From Oscillatoriaceae cyanobacterium M7585_C2015_266 (GTDB taxonomy: Bacteria; Cyanobacteriota; Cyanobacteriia; Cyanobacteriales; Oscillatoriaceae), in contig DVEG01000004.1 of the NCBI GenBank assembly GCA_015295835.1, forward strand, positions 186,001 to 250,000: a stretch of 64,000 nucleotides of DNA. Reading direction: 5' to 3'. Below are positions 9,184 to 19,415 of the stretch, one piece after another. The stretch's first letter is position 1; every line of letters begins with the position of its first letter. The position numbers and the translations under genes were made by a program. A model generated the notes under the pieces. It had not been told where the DNA came from and did no database searches. It saw only the letters and a list, made by a program, of their open reading frames with translations.

Positions 9184-11202
9184 TCATGTAGTTACTGGTT
9201 GAGCAGTTTGGTGGATTACTTCTTGAAATTGAATTATATCTTGACGAGGATCGGCATGGGTGACGCGGAGGCTCAATCTTTCTCCCACCTTCACAAAACG
9301 TGGGAAACGCCAAGCCATTTCTAAGCCCAAATCTTCCAGTAAAATTAGACCCAAATTGTCTTCTTCTCGCAGCCAACGCAACATCAGCGCTTCCCAGACG
9401 CGTTCGGGGTGGCGGCGTAAGTATTCCAAAGCCCAGTAGCGATTAGTTTGACGTTCTACTAAAGAGGCTTCTTTTATAGCAGTGCCTATGCTGAGCATTA
9501 CTTCTTGCAGCTCTTGAGTAGAAAAAGGCGGTTTTTCGCCTCGCAGTTGGGCTTTGATTTGGAAGTGAGCGATTAAGTCGGTATAGCGACGAATAGGAGA
9601 AGTCACCTGGGCGTAACAATTTAAACCCAAACTGGCGTGACGGGCAGGAGTGGTGCTGATTTCACTCTTGGGCATACAGCGACGGATGGCACAGTCACGC
9701 ACGGGACCCGCTGGCAGTAGCATTAATTCTTCTTCTGGAGGAAGTTCGGGCTGGGGCTGATTGCGGAAGGGCAGGGGAAGGTTGTTTTCTTGAGCGTAGC
9801 GAGCCGCAACTTCTCCAGCTAGAATCATCATTTCTGCTACCATTTGCCGCGCTCGCGAATCTTCCATCACTTTGATCGAGATTTCGTCTCCATTAACTTT
9901 GATCGTCGCTTCCGGCATCGAGATACTAATTGCTCCTTGAGCAAGGCGGAATTCTTGGCGACGACGAGCCCAGGATGCGATCGCCTCTATTTCTGGTTCA
10001 GCAACCACCCCCAGTTCCATCATCTCATCTACATCCTCATAAGTTAGGCGGTAAGTCGGTTTAATGTAACTGGGGTGGATACTGTATTCTTGCACTGCAC
10101 CGCTTTCGTCCAGAATCACTGCAAAGCTGAGCGCGCAACATTTTTCACCTTGACGCAAACTCATTGGGCCAGTTGCCAATTCCGTCGGAAACATCGGCAC
10201 TATCCCGGTGGGTAAGTAAAGCGTCGTAGTACGGCGTCTCGCTTCCATATCTAACTCATCCCCAGGGGTGAGCCAGCGGCTGGGATCAGCAATATGAATC
10301 CACAATCTCTGCCGCCCGTCTTCTAGATATTCCAGACTTAGACCATCATCAATCTCTTGGGTGCTTTCATCGTCAATAGTGTACACCTTAAGATGAGTCA
10401 AGTCCAGACGGTTTGAGTCTGGATCGGGAGGAGGACAAGTTAGACAATTTTGCGCCACTTCCAGTACCTTTGCAGAAAAATGAGTCGGTATCTGACTACG
10501 CAGGAGAAATAGATTCTCGTGAACAGACCACCTTCCTAAATCTACCAAAAGCTGGAAGGCTCCTTGTGCTGTTTCCGGGCGTCCAAGAGCTGCTAAGGTT
10601 TCGATCGCCTGTGCCCGCTGCGTCGCTTCCTCTCCGAAAGTGGCAAATTTTTCTAAGGCTTCGAGGCGAACTTTGTCACTATTTTGCCATTCTACTTCTT
10701 CCCCAGACAGTCGCGCTCGCAATCGCCCTATAAATTCTTGCCATTCTTTCTGGCGTTGTTTTTCTATATTCTCTTTGTGTTTTAGTTCTGCCACCATTGT
10801 CGGAGAACGTGGCTCATAGCGATCGCCTTTTTGTTTAAAATACAATTTATCTTCCGACAGCAACAAATAAGCCGCATAACACTTAGCTGGCGTCTTTTCT
10901 GAAAACAAAAGCTCTGCCATTTCTTTCGGCTCTATTGATTGTCCTTCTTCTGCCAGAAACTCCCACGCCACCTCTAAACTTGACGCATCCAAATATGGTT
11001 CTATTTCTTTGCGAAACTGGGGAATTTCTAAATATGTATATGTCTTTCCTGTTACTTCATAACTGATTTGCTTGGGCGGAATGCTGTGATATTGGCCATT
11101 CTCATCTATCGCGATCCAGTTCTTCTTTCCATCTGGTCGCTCTGCCACTGCTAGTCTTCGCTCTCCGTGCAGTTTAAATTCTATCAGCGTTCCTTTTTCC
11201 AT
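9184..11202 (-). CDS. RNase II/R family 3'-5' exoribonuclease (RNB domain)
   Basis: 672 residues. It degrades RNA processively from the 3' end in the cytoplasm. The RNB catalytic signature VYTIDDESTQEIDDGLS, near residue 275-290, supplies the conserved aspartates, followed by LWIHIADPSRWL. The conserved SPIRRYTDL segment is near residue 545. The N-terminal 250 residues are cyanobacterial-type and not a standard cold-shock domain. A short S1-like end (VGERLSLRVTHADPRQD) closes the protein. It follows rpmG and rpsR on the same strand, a common cyanobacterial arrangement, and a strong terminator lies behind it. Confidence 0.9.
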   Translation of the reverse strand: MEKGTLIEFKLHGERRLAVAERPDGKKNWIAIDENGQYHSIPPKQISYEVTGKTYTYLEIPQFRKEIEPYLDASSLEVAWEFLAEEGQSIEPKEMAELLFSEKTPAKCYAAYLLLSEDKLYFKQKGDRYEPRSPTMVAELKHKENIEKQRQKEWQEFIGRLRARLSGEEVEWQNSDKVRLEALEKFATFGEEATQRAQAIETLAALGRPETAQGAFQLLVDLGRWSVHENLFLLRSQIPTHFSAKVLEVAQNCLTCPPPDPDSNRLDLTHLKVYTIDDESTQEIDDGLSLEYLEDGRQRLWIHIADPSRWLTPGDELDMEARRRTTTLYLPTGIVPMFPTELATGPMSLRQGEKCCALSFAVILDESGAVQEYSIHPSYIKPTYRLTYEDVDEMMELGVVAEPEIEAIASWARRRQEFRLAQGAISISMPEATIKVNGDEISIKVMEDSRARQMVAEMMILAGEVAARYAQENNLPLPFRNQPQPELPPEEELMLLPAGPVRDCAIRRCMPKSEISTTPARHASLGLNCYAQVTSPIRRYTDLIAHFQIKAQLRGEKPPFSTQELQEVMLSIGTAIKEASLVERQTNRYWALEYLRRHPERVWEALMLRWLREEDNLGLILLEDLGLEMAWRFPRFVKVGERLSLRVTHADPRQDIIQFQEVIHQTAQPVTT

Positions 11203-11382
11203 ATCCCCACTATTTTAGATTTTTGATTCTTTTTGATTCTAGATTTTAAAGTATATTTCTTAGCTCTCAGCTTGAGAGGGTTTGGCTGCTAAGCCAAACC
11301 ACAACCCCTTTACGCCTTTTAAATCCCCCAGCGATCGCTTTCTTACTTATAGCAATCCCAAAACCGGGCATCCAAAATCAAT

Positions 11383-11598
11383 TCATCCCTCTAGATTTAT
11401 AAATGGCAATAAAGCCATATACCTAGCCCGTTTTATTGCTTTAGTCATATCTCGCTGTTGTTTAGCAGTCAGCCCTGTAATTCTACGTGGCAGAATTTTA
11501 CCGCGCTCCGTTATAAACTTGCGCAGCAACTCTACATCTTTGTAGTCTATTGGCTCATCTGGTTTAATCGGCGAAACCCGGCGACGTAAGTAATTCAT
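11383..11598 (-). CDS. rpsR: 30S ribosomal protein S18
   Basis: 71 residues from the ATG at 11598 ([10 protein letters not shown]). The core [33 protein letters not shown] is diagnostic of bS18, which binds the platform of the small subunit with bS6. It lies between rpmG and the RNase gene on the same strand, consistent with the conserved rpmG-rpsR-RNase cluster. A TTG two codons upstream gives a longer frame but is less likely. Confidence 0.96.
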   Translation of the reverse strand: MNYLRRRVSPIKPDEPIDYKDVELLRKFITERGKILPRRITGLTAKQQRDMTKAIKRARYMALLPFINLEG

Positions 11599-11712
11599 AA
11601 TCAATTTGTCTTTTCTCTGTTTTCTGCTTAAAGTTTCTCAATCAGTCAAATTTTCCCGCTCTGCCACTTTTTAATAGCAGCAGTTGTCAATTTGCGGGCA
11701 TAGCTAGAGGTA

Positions 11713-11901
11713 CTATTTAATCTCCTTGTGCACTGTGTGCTTATTGCAGTATGGGCAAAACTTTTTCAGTTCTAACCTAGCTGTAGTATTGCGTCGGTTT
11801 TTAGTTGTGGTGTACCGGGATACACCAGGGCTTCGCTTTGCCACATTAGTGCGACACTCAGTGCATTCTAGGGTAACGATAACACGGACACCCTTAGCCA
11901 T
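11713..11901 (-). CDS. rpmG: 50S ribosomal protein L33
   Basis: 62 residues starting [19 protein letters not shown]. Two CxxC pairs (CTEC and CPYC) form the zinc-ribbon type of bL33. The C-terminus [17 protein letters not shown] is typical. It is the first ribosomal gene of the rpmG-rpsR-RNase cluster. The RDD gene upstream is on the same strand, 46 bp away. Confidence 0.96.
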   Translation of the reverse strand: MAKGVRVIVTLECTECRTNVAKRSPGVSRYTTTKNRRNTTARLELKKFCPYCNKHTVHKEIK

Positions 11902-11947
11902 AATTTTACAAACTCAAATTTGGTATAGAATATGAGACAAACATTTA

Positions 11948-12463
11948 TTATTTCATAAAACGCCGCAATTGAGCAACCCATTTCTTTATTTTTAGATCTA
12001 GAGAATAACCCCGGCGGCTGTTAACTATGAATGTACCCGCGACACGATCATGAAAAGCTTGTTGTCGCACAGGGTCAAAGTATGCTATACCACAATCTGC
12101 TGCCAAGGGCAGCAGCAGCATCAAATATTGAGCATTGAAAGGATCGATTTTGGCAATACCGTTTAAGGCCAAAATTAGTCCCACTCCTATCAGGATTTCC
12201 CGTTTGGCCAAAGTAGTGGCCTCTGGAACCCTGCCACTGCGTTCTTCCACAACTTTCATGTCAAATGCCCACCGCCCTAGACTCTGCCCTTGGGTTTTCA
12301 AAACTACAAGCACCCGCAATCCCAGCCAAATTAGCAAATCGATGAAAAAATTTTCTCCAAAAAGAGAACTAATCAGCCATAATGGGAGCATGTCAACCAA
12401 CAAGGCACAGCCCCTTCGCCAGATTTGAACTTTGGGAAAAGGGGGAGGGTTTTCTATCCACAT
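11948..12463 (-). CDS. RDD family membrane protein
   Basis: 171 residues. The N-terminal WRRGCALLVDMLPLWLISSLF segment fits the first helix of the RDD family (Arg and Asp positions), followed by SLGRWAFDMKVV and a third helix near DPFNAQYLMLLLPLAADCGIAYF. The DRVAGTFIVNSR motif near the end is also typical. RDD proteins are small polytopic membrane proteins with no settled general function. It may be transcribed ahead of rpmG. Confidence 0.8.
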   Translation of the reverse strand: MWIENPPPFPKVQIWRRGCALLVDMLPLWLISSLFGENFFIDLLIWLGLRVLVVLKTQGQSLGRWAFDMKVVEERSGRVPEATTLAKREILIGVGLILALNGIAKIDPFNAQYLMLLLPLAADCGIAYFDPVRQQAFHDRVAGTFIVNSRRGYSLDLKIKKWVAQLRRFMK

Positions 12464-12653
12464 GAGAGTCGGTACATCGCTAGAACCTACTTATATATAT
12501 TGGCACTGGCAAGTTAAATTAGGAAAATAGGAGAAGAAGAGAGTGAAGAGCTAAATGCTATAATTTCAGCTGCACTTACCTTTTATGGAAAAAACAAACA
12601 AAAACATTTAATTTATCCAAAAAAACATAAAAATTTGCTCATAGAAAGGTTCC

Positions 12654-15600
12654 ATGTCTATTATTTCCTCTGCCCCCTTTTCCCCCGAAGAAATAGCCGC
12701 TGAAGGTTTGACCACAGCAGAATATGAAGAAATAGTTAAGCGGTTGGGGCGTCATCCGAATAAAGCCGAATTGGGGATGTTCGGCGTCATGTGGAGCGAA
12801 CACTGCTGTTATAAAAATTCCCGCCCCCTACTCAAACAATTTCCAACCACAGGCGAGCGCATCCTCGTAGGTCCTGGAGAAAATGCCGGTGTAGTAGACT
12901 TAGGACATGGATTAAGATTAGCTTTCAAAATCGAATCTCACAACCACCCCTCAGCGATCGAACCATTCCAAGGAGCCGCAACCGGCGTCGGCGGCATCCT
13001 CCGCGACATCTTCACAATGGGCGCTCGTCCGATCGCTATTTTAAACTCCCTTCGCTTCGGCTCCCTCGACGAAGCCCGCACTCGTCGTATATTCACCGGC
13101 GTCGTCGATGGCATTGCCCACTACGGCAACTGCTTAATTCCTAGTGAAACACTAATCTGGCGTAACGAAAAAAATATATACTTTGATACAATCGGCAACT
13201 TTGTTGAATCTCACCTGCCCCCCGGTGAGACAACCGCTCAATTACCAGCTTCTACCTCAATCCAAACCCTTTCTTTTGCTCTCGACAGCCAAAAAAGCTG
13301 CTGGCAACCAGTGCGCCGTATCTTCAAGCGACGCGCTACAACCCTAATCACCATCCATACTACCTTGGGGCGAACCCTCACTATTACATCAGATCATCCC
13401 ACCTTAATATTAGAAAACGGAAAATGGCGCATCCGCCAAGGGCGCGCACTACAAATCGGCGATATAATTCCCATCCTAACTAATATCCCCTCCCTAGAAT
13501 CCCAGCAATCTAATAACATACCAGCTCTTGACTTACTTACCGCTTTCCCCCAAACCCATCACAGCGATATTTATGTAAAACTTCCATCAGAATCGCAGCC
13601 CACAGAAGCTATACTCATCACCTCAGAAGACACCTACACAAATAAAAACCTCTTACCCCTCAGCGATTTTCTCCGCTTGCAACCACTCCTCAACATCGCC
13701 CGCTGTGATATTTATCTCTGCCATAAAAACGACAAAACTAACTATCTCAAAGCAAATATCAATCCCGATGAAATCTTTGCCCGCTTGCTTGGCTATTATC
13801 TATCAAAAGGAGCCATTTTTGAAGAAAATAACACTTACAAAATTATTTTTACCTTCCCTCCGCAAGACAGCGAATACGTCAATGATGTTGTAGAAGGGCT
13901 GAAGAATATCGGATTACAACCCAGCCTCGAAAAACATGATTCCAGCATTACTATTTATACCAATTCATGGCTACTAGGCTATCTTTTAAAAGAAATATGG
14001 AAATGTAGCATATCTCCCAGCGAAAAAGCTTTTCCTGATTTTGTATTCCAATGGCATCGCTCTTTACAACGAGAAGCACTAAAAGGTTTATTGCTACAAA
14101 CCGAGTATGCCAAAATAACCTTTACCACAACCAGCAACAAACTTTTCGAGCAAACTGTTATACTTCTTCAAAATCAGGGAGCCATCCCACTCATCAGCAA
14201 AAAACATCAACAGCAGCATACCATTTGGCAGTTAGAAATTTGTAACGTTTACGAGCTGACAGCTATAACAAATGTTTTTGAAGAAAAAACCAATACCGAA
14301 TATTTACCAGAACAAATAATATCAAATGAATTAGCATTTGTCAAAATTAAAAGCATAGAAACAAAAAACGTTAACGAATGTGACGTTTATGATATAGAAG
14401 TAGACAATACTCACCTTTTTGCCACAACTTCTGGCATCATCACTCACAATTGTGTCGGCGTACCCACTGTAGGCGGAGAAGTATATTTCGAGCCCGCTTA
14501 TTCCGGCAATCCCCTCGTAAACGTTATGGCGTTGGGATTAATGGAAACTCCCGAAATTATTAAATCAGCAGCATCCGGAATAGGCAATCCCGTACTTTAT
14601 GTCGGTTCCACAACAGGGCGAGATGGTATGGGCGGCGCCAGTTTTGCTAGTGCCGAATTAACAGATAAATCTGTAGATGAGCGCCCCGCAGTACAAGTAG
14701 GAGATCCTTTCCTAGAAAAATCTTTAATTGAAGCTTGTTTAGAAGCTTTCAAAACTGGTGCAGTTGTCGCCGCCCAAGATATGGGAGCTGCTGGCATTAC
14801 TTGTTCAACTTCGGAAATGGCAGCTAAAGGTGGCGTCGGCATAGAATTGGATTTAGATAAAATTCCCACTAGAGAAAGTGGCATGGTGCCATATGAATAC
14901 CTCCTCTCTGAATCTCAAGAGCGAATGTTATTTGTCGCTCAAAAAGGGCGTGAACAAGAATTAATTAATATTTTCCACCGTTGGGGATTGCACGCAGTAG
15001 TTGCAGGCACTGTTATTGCTGATCCGGTTGTACGTATTCTCTTTAAGGGCGAAATAGCGGCAGAAATTCCTGCAAATGCCTTAGCAGAAAATACGCCTAT
15101 TTATTATCGCGAAATATTGAAAGAGCCGCCAGAATATGCTGTAAAAGCTTGGGAATGGAAGGTAGAGCAGTTGCCGAATTGTGATGTCAATGGAATTGAA
15201 ATTAAAGGTAGTCACAAAACTTGGAATGAAATTTTGTTGACGCTGTTGGATACTCCGTCGCTTGCTTCTAAAGAGTGGGTGTTTCGGCAATATGATCATC
15301 AAGTGCAAAATAATACGGTGGTTTTACCTGGTAGTGCAGATGCGGCAGTAATAAGATTACGTCCAGTAGAATTTACAGTTAATAATGAATTTAAAAGTGG
15401 GGTGGCGGCAACGGTTGATTGTAATTCTCGTTATGTTTATTTGGATCCTTATGAGGGAGCTAAGGCAGTGGTTGCAGAAGCGGCGCGCAATCTTAGTTGT
15501 GTGGGGGCAGAACCTCTAGCGGTGACGGATAATCTTAATTTTGGTAATCCTGAGAAAGCGATTGGTTATTGGCAGTTGGCGTCAGCTTGTCGTGGCATTG

Positions 15601-16316
15601 CTGAAGCTTGTAGGGAATTTAATACGCCAGTGACGGGCGGGAATGTGTCGCTGTACAATGAAACTCTGGATTCTACAGGGCAGCCGACGCCTATTTATCC
15701 TACTCCTGTGGTAGGAATGGTTGGGTTAATTGCTGATTTGAATTATATCTGTCGGCAAGGTTGGCAGAATCCGGGGGATGAGATTTATTTGTTGGGATTG
15801 CAAGTACCTGATGCTGTTAGGTTGACGCTGGGGGGTTCTGAGTATTTGGCGAGGATTCACGATATTGTTGCAGGTAAGCCGCCAATGGTGGATTTTGAGT
15901 TGGAAAGACGGGTGCAGATGGCTTGTCGTCAAGGAATTCGTAAGGGTTGGGTGCGCTCGGCTCATGATTGTGCTGAAGGGGGTTTAGCAATCGCATTAGC
16001 AGAATCTTGTATTAGCAGCAACCTCGGTGCTGAGATTCAACTACCGGAAAAACAAGGAAGTCGCCCGGATGAACTGCTGTTTGCAGAGGGAGGCGCCCGG
16101 ATTGTGGTTTCTGTCTCGCCGGCAATGGTGGCAGCTTGGGAAGCATATCTGCGTCAGCAGTTGGGAACAGAAAATTGGAGCAAAATCGGTAAAGTTGGAG
16201 TTTTTGATAGCTTTTTGCGGGTTTTTACGGTTACTCGTCAGCCTTTGATTGAGGTAAAGATTGCTGATATGAGATATTGTTGGCAAACTGCGATCGAACG
16301 CCGTTTATCTGTATGA
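12654..16316 (+). CDS. purL: Phosphoribosylformylglycinamidine synthase subunit PurL, intein-containing precursor
   Basis: 1220-residue precursor. Removing an internal 440-residue intein leaves 780 residues, the normal size of the small-type PurL that works with PurS and PurQ. The enzyme makes formylglycinamidine ribonucleotide from FGAR, ATP and glutamine-derived ammonia in de novo purine synthesis. The N-extein shows [17 protein letters not shown] and [21 protein letters not shown]. The C-extein carries [13 protein letters not shown] and [12 protein letters not shown]. The insertion lies inside the conserved [16 protein letters not shown] block (residue 160 of the precursor), where a non-spliced product would be inactive. 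purF follows on the same strand. purS and purQ are not in the window. Confidence 0.96.
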   Translation: MSIISSAPFSPEEIAAEGLTTAEYEEIVKRLGRHPNKAELGMFGVMWSEHCCYKNSRPLLKQFPTTGERILVGPGENAGVVDLGHGLRLAFKIESHNHPSAIEPFQGAATGVGGILRDIFTMGARPIAILNSLRFGSLDEARTRRIFTGVVDGIAHYGNCLIPSETLIWRNEKNIYFDTIGNFVESHLPPGETTAQLPASTSIQTLSFALDSQKSCWQPVRRIFKRRATTLITIHTTLGRTLTITSDHPTLILENGKWRIRQGRALQIGDIIPILTNIPSLESQQSNNIPALDLLTAFPQTHHSDIYVKLPSESQPTEAILITSEDTYTNKNLLPLSDFLRLQPLLNIARCDIYLCHKNDKTNYLKANINPDEIFARLLGYYLSKGAIFEENNTYKIIFTFPPQDSEYVNDVVEGLKNIGLQPSLEKHDSSITIYTNSWLLGYLLKEIWKCSISPSEKAFPDFVFQWHRSLQREALKGLLLQTEYAKITFTTTSNKLFEQTVILLQNQGAIPLISKKHQQQHTIWQLEICNVYELTAITNVFEEKTNTEYLPEQIISNELAFVKIKSIETKNVNECDVYDIEVDNTHLFATTSGIITHNCVGVPTVGGEVYFEPAYSGNPLVNVMALGLMETPEIIKSAASGIGNPVLYVGSTTGRDGMGGASFASAELTDKSVDERPAVQVGDPFLEKSLIEACLEAFKTGAVVAAQDMGAAGITCSTSEMAAKGGVGIELDLDKIPTRESGMVPYEYLLSESQERMLFVAQKGREQELINIFHRWGLHAVVAGTVIADPVVRILFKGEIAAEIPANALAENTPIYYREILKEPPEYAVKAWEWKVEQLPNCDVNGIEIKGSHKTWNEILLTLLDTPSLASKEWVFRQYDHQVQNNTVVLPGSADAAVIRLRPVEFTVNNEFKSGVAATVDCNSRYVYLDPYEGAKAVVAEAARNLSCVGAEPLAVTDNLNFGNPEKAIGYWQLASACRGIAEACREFNTPVTGGNVSLYNETLDSTGQPTPIYPTPVVGMVGLIADLNYICRQGWQNPGDEIYLLGLQVPDAVRLTLGGSEYLARIHDIVAGKPPMVDFELERRVQMACRQGIRKGWVRSAHDCAEGGLAIALAESCISSNLGAEIQLPEKQGSRPDELLFAEGGARIVVSVSPAMVAAWEAYLRQQLGTENWSKIGKVGVFDSFLRVFTVTRQPLIEVKIADMRYCWQTAIERRLSV
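13131..14450 (+). mobile_element. Intein within purL, with degenerate LAGLIDADG homing endonuclease
   Basis: In-frame 440-residue insertion, precursor residues 160-599. Block A is [10 protein letters not shown] with the nucleophilic Cys160. Block B is [10 protein letters not shown] with T245 and H248 in TxxH. Blocks F/G are [20 protein letters not shown] and GIITHN, with the penultimate His and terminal Asn599, followed by the native Cys600. All splicing residues are present, so self-excision is expected. The middle contains two LAGLIDADG-like motifs 98 residues apart: LLGYYLSKG (378-386) and LKGLLLQTE (476-484). The acidic catalytic position is Lys385 and Thr483 respectively, so the endonuclease looks inactive. 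Confidence 0.93.
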
Positions 16317-16456
16317 TTAAACTTTCTCATAGGTGATTTCCAGACAAACAGGCGAAAACTTTGCTATCAAGTGTTTGTATTGCGCTACCGTTATGGTGGG
16401 ATGTTAAGAATATATCCCGCCAATTCCCCCGAATCGATTTTAAGCAGAGCAGAAGC

Positions 16457-17977
16457 ATGATTCCCAACCATCCCTCTTCTTCTGAGGTGTCTGAGGCTGA
16501 ATCCAACCAGCAACAAGTATTCGATGATATTGATGATATTTCGTCTCGCATTGACAAGCCTGAAGAAGCTTGTGGTGTTTTTGGCATATACGCCCCTGGG
16601 GAAGATGTGGCCAAGTTGACTTATTTTGGTCTTTATGCCCTACAACATCGGGGTCAAGAATCCGCAGGGATTGCTACCTTTGACGGCGAGCGTGTCCACT
16701 TGCATAAAGAAATGGGACTTGTATCGCAGGTTTTCAGCGAAGCAATTTTGAATAAATTGTCTGGATACCTGGCTATCGGGCACACCCGCTACTCGACAAC
16801 CGGTTCAAGCCGTGTCGTTAACGCTCAACCAGCAGTGGTGGAAACGCGTTTGGGTTTTCTGGCGCTAGCACATAATGGCAATCTTGTTAACACAAGGGAA
16901 TTGCGGGAAGAGTTGCTGGCAAATAATTGTAATTTAGTGACTACGACAGATTCGGAGATGATCGCTCATGCGATCGCTACAGAAGTAAACTCAGGTAAAG
17001 ATTGGTTAAAAGCTGCGAGCGCAGCTTTTAACCGCTGTAGCGGAGCCTACAGTCTAGTGCTCGCTACCCCTGAAGGCTTAATGGGCACCCGCGATCCCAA
17101 CGGCATTCGCCCCCTCGTCATCGGTACTCTGGGAAGCAACCCGACGCGCTACGTTCTCGCCTCAGAAACCTGCGGACTAGATATCATCGGAGCTGAGTAT
17201 CTCAGAGATATAGAACCTGGGGAATTAGTGTGGATAAACGAACAAGGGCTCTCCTCTTTCCACTGGAGCGAAAAACCAGAACGCAAGCTCTGTATATTTG
17301 AAATGATTTACTTTGCCCGCCCCGATAGTATCATGCACAACGAAAGTTTATACACCTATCGGCTGCGTCTAGGGCAGCAACTAGCGGCAGAATCTCCCGT
17401 TGTTGAAGCCGATATAGTTATTGGTGTGCCCGATTCCGGTATTCCTGCTGCGATCGGTTTTTCCCAAAGCACTGGTATTCCCTATGCCGAAGGATTAATT
17501 AAAAACCGCTATGTCGGGCGTACTTTTATTCAGCCAACCCAAACCATGCGCGAATCCGGTATCCGCATGAAACTCAATCCCCTTAAAGACGTACTTGAGG
17601 GTAAGCGCGTGATTATTGTTGATGACTCGATCGTCAGGGGAACTACCAGCCGCAAACTCGTCAAGGCTTTACGAGATGCCGGCGCCGTTGAAGTTCACAT
17701 GCGGATTTCCTCTCCACCAGTCACGCATCCGTGTTTCTACGGTATCGATACTGATAGTCAAGATCAACTGATTGCTGCTACTAAGTCGATTGACGAGATT
17801 GCCGAGCAAATCGGTGTTGACTCTCTCGTCTATCTTAGTTGGGATGGAATGCTTAAGGCGACTAAAGAAAATCCGAATAGTTTTTGTTCTGCTTGTTTCA
17901 CGGGTAAATATCCGATCCCAGTACCAGAACCACTGAAGCGCTCTAAACTGATGTTCGAGAAAGTAGTTAAGGTTTAA
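16457..17977 (+). CDS. purF: Amidophosphoribosyltransferase
   Basis: 506 residues from the ATG at 16457; the frame is open to 16361 but upstream codons look non-coding. PurF transfers glutamine ammonia to PRPP, giving phosphoribosylamine, the first step of de novo purine synthesis. After a propeptide of about 38 residues comes the mature N-terminal Cys39 (EEACGVFGIY), the class II glutamine amidotransferase nucleophile. The PRPP-binding signature VIIVDDSIVRGTTS and the Fe-S-type cysteines near the C-terminus (FCSACF) are present. It sits 140 bp behind purL on the same strand, so the pair are probably co-regulated. Confidence 0.96.
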   Translation: MIPNHPSSSEVSEAESNQQQVFDDIDDISSRIDKPEEACGVFGIYAPGEDVAKLTYFGLYALQHRGQESAGIATFDGERVHLHKEMGLVSQVFSEAILNKLSGYLAIGHTRYSTTGSSRVVNAQPAVVETRLGFLALAHNGNLVNTRELREELLANNCNLVTTTDSEMIAHAIATEVNSGKDWLKAASAAFNRCSGAYSLVLATPEGLMGTRDPNGIRPLVIGTLGSNPTRYVLASETCGLDIIGAEYLRDIEPGELVWINEQGLSSFHWSEKPERKLCIFEMIYFARPDSIMHNESLYTYRLRLGQQLAAESPVVEADIVIGVPDSGIPAAIGFSQSTGIPYAEGLIKNRYVGRTFIQPTQTMRESGIRMKLNPLKDVLEGKRVIIVDDSIVRGTTSRKLVKALRDAGAVEVHMRISSPPVTHPCFYGIDTDSQDQLIAATKSIDEIAEQIGVDSLVYLSWDGMLKATKENPNSFCSACFTGKYPIPVPEPLKRSKLMFEKVVKV

Positions 17978-17990
17978 AGGGCGTTTTTCG

Positions 17991-18051
17991 TTCGTAGTGA
18001 GTGTTTAGGCACTCCTTGGGAAATAAGGAGGACTTTAGTCCTCACTACGAA
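17991..18051. terminator. Inverted repeat between convergent purF and chorismate lyase genes
   Basis: TTCGTAGTGAG (17991-18001) and CTCACTACGAA (18041-18051) are perfect 11-bp arms. The inner part holds further complementary pieces (GGAGGACTTTAGTCCTC). It lies between two convergent genes and probably stops both, although there is no long U-run. The GAGGACTTTAGTCCTC core resembles a repeat recalled from other filamentous cyanobacteria. Confidence 0.6.
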
Positions 18052-18055
18052 AGGA

Positions 18056-18670
18056 TCATTCTTGCTTTTGCGTAGGTCCAAGGTACTTCGTTAAGTATGG
18101 AGAAAATACCTCGTAAATAACTGTCAGGGGCTTTTTATTATGCCAAAATAAGTAATGACGGCCCCAAAATGGCCCTTTAAAGCCAAAACCTGCTTCTAAC
18201 GCAGCTGAGTAACCATAGTGAAGCCCTTGGACGTCTCTATATAATTCCGTCCGCAGGGAGGCTAGGTTGGCCCAGATAGGTAGAGATTTATTTTGCAAGT
18301 ATTCGTCAACGTGGCTGGCTTCCCACCAAGAGGTGGCATAAGCTAACCGCTGCCCGGAAGCCTTGCGTAGCCATACTTGACGACGCAGACGCGGTTCCGG
18401 AATGAGTTGAATGGGAGCTGGCGCATTGTCGGTATCCATGCCAATTAAGGACATATCGATTACGTCAACTTCTATTGGTTCGCCCGTTAGTAGTTGTAGG
18501 TGACGGGTGGGAGAACCGTCGCCTAGCAGGAGAATCTGCCACGCCGGCGCAAGCTGAGTGTGCGGTAATCCCCGCTGTACGTCTTTTTCGTCGCCCTCCC
18601 ACAGGGGTGTGAGGGCGTGCCAAGTATTGGGTTTTGTAAGGCTGTCGAGTCGGTTAAAAGTAGCAGTCAA
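18056..18670 (-). CDS. Chorismate pyruvate-lyase-like protein (UbiC/DUF98 type)
   Basis: 204 residues. The segment LRTELYRDVQGLHYGYS, with its ExYR pattern, and RRQVWLRKASGQRLAYATSWW resemble cyanobacterial chorismate lyases of the DUF98/UbiC fold. These release pyruvate from chorismate to give 4-hydroxybenzoate, the head group precursor of plastoquinone. The start is a TTG at 18670; no ATG occurs early in the frame, so the precise N-terminus is uncertain. The gene is convergent with purF. Function is assigned from family resemblance only. Confidence 0.75.
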   Translation of the reverse strand: MTATFNRLDSLTKPNTWHALTPLWEGDEKDVQRGLPHTQLAPAWQILLLGDGSPTRHLQLLTGEPIEVDVIDMSLIGMDTDNAPAPIQLIPEPRLRRQVWLRKASGQRLAYATSWWEASHVDEYLQNKSLPIWANLASLRTELYRDVQGLHYGYSAALEAGFGFKGPFWGRHYLFWHNKKPLTVIYEVFSPYLTKYLGPTQKQE

Positions 18671-18783
18671 TTTTTTTTATAAAACTTAACATCTCTTAAA
18701 TGATAGCGTCGCTTTGGCAATTCTAGGCAAGGCAGTCGACGAATGGGGCGAATGGGGGTAAGCAATGCCCGTTTTTATAAAGC

Positions 18784-18865
18784 GATCGCACTTGCACTAA
18801 AACCTTTAAAGCACAAGCTTACAAGATCGCACTTGTACTAAAATCTTTAAAGCAGAAGTTTATAA
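18784..18865. repeat. Two-copy 41-bp tandem repeat
   Basis: Copies at 18784-18824 and 18825-18865 both begin GATCGCACTTG and share the block CTAAAA-C/T-CTTTAAAGCA, with about 85 percent identity by eye. The repeat lies in the spacer between the chorismate lyase-like gene and the next small gene. Purpose unknown. Confidence 0.75.
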
Positions 18866-18917
18866 AAGTTTTTCGTTAAAAATGTTTAACTTTTTTATAA
18901 GAGCTTTGAGGAGAAAT

Positions 18918-19133
18918 TTACATCACTGTGGAGATTTCTTCGGCGATTTGAACTCGTCCTTTTAAAATTGCCCGCAGCAAGCGATCAATAGACAAACGAT
19001 CTTCTTCTGTAATTTCTTCATCCAGGATAGCAGCCATCAAACCATAGCGATCAGCTTTAGTAATACGTTGGGTTTCAGCAACAGAAGCAATTATCTCAGA
19101 AATAGCACCAGGGAGGAGATTAACTGCAAACAT
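18918..19133 (-). CDS. Small conserved cyanobacterial protein of unknown function
   Basis: 71 residues starting MFAVNLLPGAISEIIASVAE. The composition is that of a compact acidic helical protein, with DEEITEEDRLSIDRLLRAILKGR in the middle. No membrane segment or cofactor motif is seen. Similar short proteins are recalled in other cyanobacterial genomes, but no function is known to me. No obvious ribosome binding site precedes the ATG. Confidence 0.7.
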   Translation of the reverse strand: MFAVNLLPGAISEIIASVAETQRITKADRYGLMAAILDEEITEEDRLSIDRLLRAILKGRVQIAEEISTVM

Positions 19134-19335
19134 AAGACTTTTCTGAACTCTACATATTTATAATCACCCTTTCCCCAGAGGCGGGCAGTGATTTTTGCGC
19201 CGCAATAACTGTGATTATTTCGCAAGGCAGATGCGATCGCTACTACTCTTCACCTGCGCTCTCACACTGCTACCCCTTGTGATCCTAATCACCTTCACCA
19301 TCCCCCCAATCTCTCAATTCTAGCTCTTAATTATA

Positions 19336-19415
19336 TGCGGATGGCGAGACTCGAACTCGCAAGGTTGCCCACACGCCCCTCAAACGTGCGCGTATACCAA
19401 TTCCGCCACATCCGC
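19336..19415 (-). tRNA. tRNA-Leu (anticodon GAG)
   Basis: The minus strand folds as a tRNA. The acceptor arms are GCGGATG and CATCCGC with discriminator A. The D arm is GGCGGAATTGGTATACGC. The anticodon stem is CACGT/GCGTG with loop TTGAGGG, so the anticodon is GAG, which reads CUU/CUC leucine codons. A class II variable arm and a GAGTTCGAGTCTC T arm follow. The 3' CCA is not encoded. Confidence 0.95.

Noticed and set aside
13705-14245. Short plus-strand frames inside the intein
   Set aside because: They are shadows of the purL-intein frame; a free-standing endonuclease is not supported.
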